64,000 bases of DNA. It comes from Rhynchospora pubera (taxonomy: Eukaryota > Streptophyta > Magnoliopsida > Poales > Cyperaceae). The DNA lies in the NCBI GenBank assembly GCA_028095005.1, contig CM051459.1:119199431-119263430 (forward strand). Direction: 5' to 3'. The notes under the pieces are model-generated. The model saw nothing but the letters and a program-made list of their open reading frames with translations. It had not been told where the DNA came from and did not search any database. Made by a program: the position numbers and the translations under genes. How positions within the stretch are numbered: position 1 is the stretch's first letter; every line of letters begins with the position of its first letter. Shown here one piece after another: positions 56,686 to 64,000 of this stretch.

Positions 56686-56973
56686 GAATGATAATTGTCA
56701 TCTGTATTTTTGCCGTCACTAAATATGAAGTGAACATATACAGTAAACAAAATGAACATATAGACGATCTAAATGACCACATACAAACAAATAAGTGTTG
56801 TCATCACTTGTTTTGAGTTTTACATGCATATTCAACTTATTTTCATTAAACTTTATTTGTCTGTATGTGTTCACTTAGATCGTCTATATGTTCACATGGT
56901 TTGTTGTATATGTTCACTTTATATTTAGCGATGGCAGGAATGACAAAACTACAGATGACAGTAATTAATTTCC
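56686..56973. mobile_element. MITE of the ACTGCCATCTGCAG family, copy 2
   Basis: Same internal words as copy 1 (acgatctaa, gtgttgtcatcacttgtt, tacatgcatattcaact) and inverted ends: left gataattgtcatctgtattt, right reverse-complemented aattactgtcatctgtagtt. The ORFs on both strands at 56846-57151 are translations of it. Confidence 0.8.
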
Positions 56974-57990
56974 AAGAAAAAGTAACTATTTGGTTAACGG
57001 ATTTCATTATAGAAACAATAAAGTTTATACAAAGCAGAAAACAAAACGAAAAAACACCACGTTTCACTCTGGTCATCTGTATCCCCAGTCTATCTTCCCT
57101 AACTAGTTCCCCAGTAATAACCTCAACCACACGTAAATAGAAGTACATCACAGTATATCAAATTTTTAACACCATCATTCCAATTAAAAACTCCGAAATA
57201 TATTGATATCGTTATCCTCTTACATCGTCCTTTTGCAAGAAATATTCTCTGCTTTCACCCCTGATCTTTCTGCTTCTTTTCTGATATCTTTATCATCTTG
57301 AACTTCTAGCAAGTTGAAGAAAATACATAAGTGAACAGATTTTACGATTCGAAGGCCAATGATATCATGACCCAAAAAAATTATCGGCACACTAAATTCA
57401 TCACAGATAGGACTACCTATTTACTATCACCTATAGATATTAGGAATCGCCAAAAACACTTGCGAGTTAGCTCTTTCATGCTTTCAAATTGGGGGATAAT
57501 TGCAGGCTCGTGTTTAATGCACTGAATCATCGTCTAACACTAACCTTACTATTTATTCCACAGATTCAACTATGCAATAAGCGATGAAAAAGAAATGTGA
57601 AAATTCTTGTCAGGCATAAATTAATCAGAATATACCGCACACACCCACTCAATCACTAAATAAATCCTACGTGATTACGAAATAAGAAAGAAAATAGTAA
57701 AAACAGTATGTGGAAAAATATACAATAAACAAAATGAAAACTATCAGGAGCTGTTGCTATTTATGATACACAGATACAACATTTAGAACCTATGACAATA
57801 TCGGTTTCTTAAATCACAAGTATATATACACCAGCAAGTATGAAACCAGTAAGCGGAACTAGAGGCGCTCATTCCCGAACTAACATCAATATGCCATTTT
57901 GGAGGGAAGCACAAAAGAAATCCAGAACAAGTTCCAAAAAGAACAACAACCAAAACAAAATGACACAAGCAGTGTGAATCCAATAATTCT
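56974..57990. other. 3' flank of KEULE
   Basis: Non-coding. The part adjoining 57990 should hold the 3' UTR of the minus-strand KEULE gene. No poly(A) site was fixed. Confidence 0.5.
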
Positions 57991-58947
57991 CTATATTTGC
58001 AGATCCTCCAGTGAAATGTCTTGCGACAACATTTTAATTTTCTGCTCCAAAAACATAATAATTTTAACCAATGTGTATCAATAGAATAAGTTAATACTAA
58101 TTAAGTCAACTCAGTTCATTTTATATTATCCAAAAAAGAGTGATAAAAACAGGCAGTTGGGGTAGAGTATATATACTTCAAACAGGAGAGGGCAAAAAAA
58201 GTTAAAATTCTTACTGTGATGAATGTATGAGGATCATCAAGACTAGACGAGCCAAGTATAATTTCTCTTTGTAGCTTGGAGGATAGCTTATGGACCACGC
58301 GAAGCTGGATTTGGCATTTTGAAACAATTTTGAACATTAGAGTCGTTTCAGATCCAATCAGAAAAAGAAGTGAGAAATAGATCTACTACCTCTGAGCGTG
58401 TGGCCCCACCAATGATAAAGACAAATATTCTCTGACCCATCTTTCTAAAGTCGCTTGAAGCATGCCTTAGGACTGAGTCACTGAATAAGAAAAAATAAAT
58501 AAAATAAACAAATGATTTAATTCCAGTGCTTGCAGACTTTTAAAGTTAAAATTAAAGAGGAGTTACTTGTTTGTTTAATGGTTTTAAAAACAGGAAAAAT
58601 AAAACCCCAGAGAAAAAAAATAAAATAAACAAATATTAGCGTTTGGTAGTATTTGCAAGAAGGATGGATATGCCTTATTGTTACAGTTTAATGAGGTTTA
58701 TCCTCTTCCTTTTATTGAAAACACAACTCATGTGGTCTATTTAATTTCAGCTTGATATAGGACATTTTTCCTTTTTAGATTATTTTTTATTTAAGAAACT
58801 AGATCCACAAGATACTCTTTTTATTAAAGCAAGGAATTGTGCAAAACATTAAGAGGAAAACAAAAAATTAAGAATACAATCATACGGAGCATATAAAAAT
58901 CAATGGGTATAAATAAGAAATATGAAAATTGCACAACTAAATGAACA

Positions 58948-58981
<34 letters not shown>

Positions 58982-61900
58982 GAAGAAGCATGAAAGCCTA
59001 AAGTGTAAAACGTAGAATAATATTTTCAAACAGAATATTTTTGTGAAGACTGGGAGATATAAATGGGAAATTTATGCAAAATTCAATGAAGTACTGTGAA
59101 AAAACTTGGATCCCAAAGGATATTTAAGAGAATCATATGCAGTCTACGAATGCAATGTAATGTAGCCATGTATGTATTTTGAAAACATAACTTTCGATGC
59201 AAGAGCACTACTTCGGTTTTAATGATGTGCTAAGATAAACCGATTAACCTGGAGTAGCCATCATCAGAATTACGGGGCCGGGCCCATGTACCACCACCAC
59301 CACGTCTAGATCTCACAGAAACTGCAGGAACATGAGGGGCACTATTGGTAGTTCTTTGAGGTGTACTAACTGGGGTGGAATGAAAACTGGGGCTTGGGTC
59401 GTTCATGCAAGGGTACTCCTCTCTTGGTAAGTTCCCCTTGCTTAATTTCTCCAACAAGTCCTACAGAATAAAGTTAAGAACCCTGTTGAAGGTTTTCTTA
59501 TAATTGTTTTTACAAAAACAGAAAACAAAATAGTGCAGGAAATTCTGAAACTTATGTGTGAAATAATACCTCCATTATGGGATAAAACCGAAACTGTGTC
59601 CATTTCTTCTGTTCTTCGCCCTCCTTCTCTTCTCTTATAGTCGGTTTTTTCTGATGCGTATATAAAAATAAATAAATTTTAGAATAATACAAGTAATGAA
59701 ATTCAGCGGGCAAAGTAAAGAACATTTTAAAGACTTATAAGTCTAAAATGAAATACCTTGTGCATTTCAAAAGTAAGTTTTTTAAAACCACTTGATGACT
59801 TTTTAGTGTCCTGAGCTGCCATCAAGCAGCGCATGTTATTGACTGCAATCATGTCATCATCTGATATCCCGGCTAACTGTTCACAGCAAACCAAAGTTCT
59901 TTTAGTACAAAATTAAGGAAACTAAAACATGACATTAGTGTAAACAAGGTAGTGGAGACTGTATCATGCTAGAACAGTAAATTCTTGAACCTACAGAACT
60001 TGCCCAATTAAAGCCAACCCCTTGAGTCAATGAGTCAAGTTCAGGTCATTTTTTCTAAACCACCAACCATGTCTGTTAGGCTTAAGTTAATCTTTCCTGA
60101 AAGGCTAAATTGGCAACTTTTGCTCATCACATCTTGACTGAGAAAATATGTACAATGAAAAAACTTGTACAAAATAAAATGGGTGTTAAAAAAATCCAAA
60201 ATTTACAATTCGGTAGTGCTGATCAACCCAACCAATTGCAATAGGGTCAAGGGTTAATCAAGATCACTATATTGGACGAGAATGCTTTCAAAAAAAAAAA
60301 AAGAAAAGAAAAGAAATGCAGATCCAAAATGCCAAAAGGTACGCCAATGTATTAAATGATAAAATACCTGCATCAGTTTATTCCCTTTGTCACTCTCAAA
60401 CTTCTCGGGATATAGTGCGGCATAAATCATGAGAATACGCAGTTTATTCTCACGGCTAGTATTCTATAATCCATTAGAAAAAAATAGTTCAAAGAAAATA
60501 TAGCAGTTGAATACTTAAAAAATGAAATAATACAGAAATCTTTCAAATTTTCCTGCTGTTCAGACATGCAACTACATGTTTAGTCCTGAAGAAATTAAAC
60601 AATAAAATGTACTTACATGGTTAGTCCTGAAGAAATTGATTAATTCAGTCGTCCCTGCTTTCCCAAAAACAAGATCTTGTTCTAGGTTCCCAATATCCCG
60701 AAGCTGTTGCTCTCTAATCATGTTGTTTATTTTTCCTGCAATCTGTACAAGTATCACTTACAATCATATGAACTTCATTAAAAAAGGAATAAAGGAATTC
60801 CTATTGCATAAGACATAATTTAGCACATTTAACCTACCTCTACATGCAAGGAGAGCTTGTCAATTTGATCACTATACTGTGGGAGAGCTTGTACGATCTT
60901 TTGCAAATCCCTTGTTGACAGCTCCCCACCACCTCTGCAAAATCATGACGTGGTTTTAAAATATACAAACAAAAAGAAGTACAATAATACCACAACCATA
61001 AACAAGGTATGTACAATATCCTACCAGCAGCTCTAGGTACCTCGCAGTGTGTAACATTGAACAATAGAAAGCCTTGCTAAAAAACTATACAACTTCCTTA
61101 TGAAGCATTATGCACATTGTTTATTGAAATTGATTAATTTCTTTTTCTTGATAGCTTACCTGCCATGTATTTGTGCCGCTTTATTCTTTGACATGAAATT
61201 GGTCATTTTGTCATGCAATTTCTCACTAGCCTGCAAGTATTCTCAAAAAGTTAACAGAACAGCACTTAAAGTTCTCCACCAACCAAAAACAATTGGTTCA
61301 AAATGGTACCTCTCCTATGTGTGCATGACGAAGTTCAAGCCATACAGGATCATGCTCCTCTAAAAGCACCTCTTTTTTCTCAGTTGATGAACCATTTTTA
61401 CCTGGGACCTTTATTCAAATAAAACAAAATTTGTGAAATAAACAATAAAGAAACTCTAAAAAACATAAAATTTGAATATAAGAAAAGTTGCGAGACCTAC
61501 CTCATGAACATACTTGTTACCATCCATAAGAAGCAAATCATGACACATTGCATCATACGTCCATTCATGGATTATTGGAGCAATCTACAATTTTTTTTTT
61601 TAAATGATAGATGAAACTATTAAGTAATGAGTGATGCTCAGATTTACTGGGTTTCTAATGTGAAAATCAGGCTGCTGCATGCATGAAAGTACAGATATCT
61701 GTGTCGACAATCCAGTAGTTCCAGAGAGAAAAACTTAAGTCACAACAGTTATATTTCTACAATGGACTGGCTAAGCATCAGCACATTGCAATATTGGACT
61801 GGGACAAGGGGGAAAAAAATACAAGCTGATTTAGGTAATTAATTTGATATTTCATATTACTAGAATTGTGAACATTTGCAGGATGCAGAGGCTAACATAA

Positions 61901-63982
61901 GTTGATGCTTTGCATATTACACACGATATTCAACATACCAGCAAACTAACGACAATTCTCATAATTGCAAATTTGCACCCAATAGTAACTAACGGCACAT
62001 CAACTATGAAATGCCACTAACTCATGACTCGCATTCACAATAGATTCCAGATCAACTGATAATAATTTTTTTGATGAACAACTGATAATAATAAGTTCAA
62101 CTTTCAAATACTATGGATACCCAGAATTCTAATTCATTTTGCTTGGAGGTATAGTTTATGCTCTGTAATATTGTAAATACTTAATAGAACCAGATCATAG
62201 TTATATTAACAGTGTGCCAATCACAAGTATCTCCACTCTCCAAAACATTGGATGTAAGGTGTTACTGACTAACTGTGATAAATGTTGCCAATTTAGCACT
62301 TGCAACAATCATAAATAGGTTATTGTTATAATCTAACAAAACTTGCAATGACTCCAAAAATACCTGATCAATTGAGCGGTCAATAATCAGAAGTTCACAA
62401 GTTTCAGTTTGGGGAAAGTCAGCTATGCTGGATTTATGCCTGGAGAGGCAGTTCCAAACGGCTGCTGCCAGCTTCGTGGGAATCAGATCCCGAAGTGTCA
62501 TCAAAGTGGATGCATCAATCGTCTTTGCTGCGCGATACCTCACATAAGGGAATTCCTGAAAGGTAACAACATAAATCCATCCAGTTCATTTACCTTTCCA
62601 GATAGTAATGTTATGAAACGAGTCCTTATAGAGCCTTTATCTTTATTTTTTTTTTAATTGAATTTTAGTGTTTAAAGTTCAATCAATTTAATCTGTCCTT
62701 GGAATATAATGGAATTGGGGTGTGCAGAAAATTAGGGCCTCTATGACTATTCTTTCCTTTTCCTGGATGCTTAGTAGGACCTTTTTGTTCTCCTGTTTTG
62801 TCACTTCCCTTTTTCTTGGTTGGCGGCAGTGCATTAAATCATAATAATTTATGCTTATCTTCTCTTCATCAATTTATTTCACAACAACAGCATTTTGGCC
62901 ATTTCTTTTTCTTGATCATGATGGTATCAAAATGATTCCAGCCCTCATACTTGAGGGTCGAAGGCCTCCATAATTTTCCTTCTTTTTCTTCTTTATTGGC
63001 TGCTTGTTTAGCATCACCTTATTGGATAAAACTTTGGAGATTACAAGCTGTGTACTTTTAGTATGTTGTTAAGTGCTTTTCTGTCCTCAGTTTATGCTAT
63101 TTTTTACTTCTTTAATTCAAATAATTCAACATTGCTCATTCTTTCTTGCTGGACTACAATAATGCAAAAATCAAATGGGAGTATTGCAATTGTATTTGGC
63201 TGCCTTTTATTAGTGAATCTTCAATGTCTTCCAATTGGATCTAAATCACATGTTTTTTTCCCTTTCTTTGACAAACACACAAACAAATGCATAGATACAT
63301 AGATAAATATATATTAATATATATGTAGAGAGAGAGAGAGAGTACCCTCAAAGAAGCAAATACTGTTGCAATACGAGTAGCCATGGTGTTAATGCAGGTA
63401 TTGTAATTCTGAGACATCTCTGCATTTTCACCAAATAATTCTTCCAATGCTCTCTCGTGGTCTGTTACAAAACCCTGTAAACCAACATTTTCTGAGCAAT
63501 TCATGCCATCTATTTTGGTACCATGGAGTAAAATACTACGATTGTAATAGCAAAAGGGAAGGTCTAAGAAATTTTTAGCCGCAGTTAAAAGTAAGGCTTA
63601 GTTTCACCATATAGGTTGCAAAGAAAAGCTGGATTGAATAAGTCCTCTAATTGACAGCTAATTGAGGTATGGAGGAAGTACTACTATAAACCATTACCAT
63701 ACCAAGTTTCAAATGATTAATTAAACTGTAGTTTTCATTACCTGGCTATCGATTGCGAAGTATTCCAAATTCATCTGCAAGTGATTGAACAATAAATACT
63801 AAAACAAAGCTTGAAATAGAAAACAAACATTTAAGTACCTATTTTGATGAACAAAAGTAAAATAAGTATGTTTATTAAAATTCACCTCACTGAGCGCAGA
63901 TAATCGCCCCATGACACTTGCATCCCTCCTAATTGGAGCCACCAATTCCTTCTGTGCAGATGAGCTAAAAAACACGAATGCC
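57991..63982 (-). CDS. SNARE-interacting Sec1/Munc18 protein KEULE (SEC1), 3' exons
   Basis: A Sec1/Munc18 protein that binds the syntaxin KNOLLE and promotes vesicle fusion at the forming cell plate and in root hair growth. Sixteen exons join in phase: 63886-63982, 63742-63774, 63346-63474, 62364-62555, 61501-61584, 61310-61408, 61160-61230, 60838-60934, 60617-60742, 60368-60463, 59757-59876, 59570-59650, 59249-59460, 58390-58480, 58215-58304 and 57991-58041. They encode about 555 residues ending SLEDLQI. Key blocks are AFVFFSS, MNLEYFAIDSQGF, TLRDLIPTKLAAAVWNCL, FPQTETCELLIIDRSIDQIA, HEWTYDAMCHDLL, LEEHDPVWLELRHAHI, STRDLQKIVQALPQYSDQID and RIFVFIIGGATRSE. The whole tail matches plant KEULE. 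The first ~110 residues lie right of the window. KEULE and its paralogue SEC1B cannot be told apart here. Confidence 0.96.
58948..58980. repeat. (AAT)11 microsatellite
   Basis: Eleven uninterrupted AAT units in a KEULE intron. Confidence 0.95.
63327..63342. repeat. (AG)8 microsatellite
   Basis: Eight AG units next to a TA-rich run, directly downstream of a KEULE exon donor site (exon end at 63346). Confidence 0.85.
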
Positions 63983-64000
63983 CTGAAAGGACAGTTGAAA

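Noticed and set aside
56846..57151. ORFs of 101 (minus) and 91 (plus) residues
   Set aside because: They are readings through the inverted-repeat MITE at 56686-56973 and its flank.

Overview
This is a nuclear chromosome window from a flowering plant, most likely a eudicot. The evidence is large AT-rich intergenic spaces, spliceosomal GT-AG introns, plant-only gene families (callose synthase, CC-NB-ARC-LRR resistance protein, DUF538/SVB-like, the KEULE type of Sec1) and a dense load of plant transposons. I cannot name the species. Gene structures were rebuilt by hand from splice sites and reading phase. For the NLR, prefoldin and KEULE genes, and for the six callose synthase exons, every exon joins in frame.

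Layout. 442-1890 (-): first six coding exons of a callose synthase. 1891-7758: intergenic, with a ~270 bp hAT-type MITE, a 377 bp MITE and a 1.1 kb element with Mutator-like ends. 7759-13101 (-): a complete three-exon NLR gene of 910 codons; its 2.35 kb second intron holds a 1 kb deleted LTR retroelement with two matching 310 bp terminal repeats. 13.1-20.7 kb: repeat-rich, including a 754 bp hAT-like element, a degenerate AT-rich tandem repeat and a second ~270 bp hAT MITE. 20768-21295 (-): a single-exon gene for a small acidic protein of unknown function. 21.3-31.3 kb: intergenic, with two SINEs, a 178 bp MITE with a perfect 9 bp target duplication and an inverted-repeat element rich in TTGAAGTTAAT. 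31339-33847 (-): complete five-exon prefoldin subunit 6. 34313-34997: a 5'-truncated LINE with a perfect 14 bp target duplication. 35.9-45.7 kb: a third SINE, a nested cluster of small GGCTCCGTTTGGAT MITEs, a 1.29 kb long-TIR foldback element and a second ~1 kb Mutator-like element. 45755-50077: a very young Ty1/copia element with identical 286 bp LTRs, perfect TSD, PBS and PPT, an open pol ORF but no gag. 51611-52039 (+): an SVB-like DUF538 gene. 56.2-56.5 kb: tRNA-Pro(UGG) and tRNA-His(GUG) on opposite strands. 57991-63982 (-): sixteen 3' coding exons of a KEULE/SEC1 gene running off the right edge.

The host genes do not form a pathway. KEULE (vesicle fusion at the cell plate) and callose synthase (cell-plate and plasmodesmal glucan) both act in cytokinesis, but their being in one window is probably chance. 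The most notable material is the mobile DNA: several insertions can be delimited to the base, and the copia element combines three oddities (no gag, an in-frame minisatellite between integrase and reverse transcriptase, and an ORF that runs through the polypurine tract into the LTR to encode a hydrophobic tail). I found no CRISPR, operon or bacterial-type system, and nothing that amounts to a clearly new enzymatic system.
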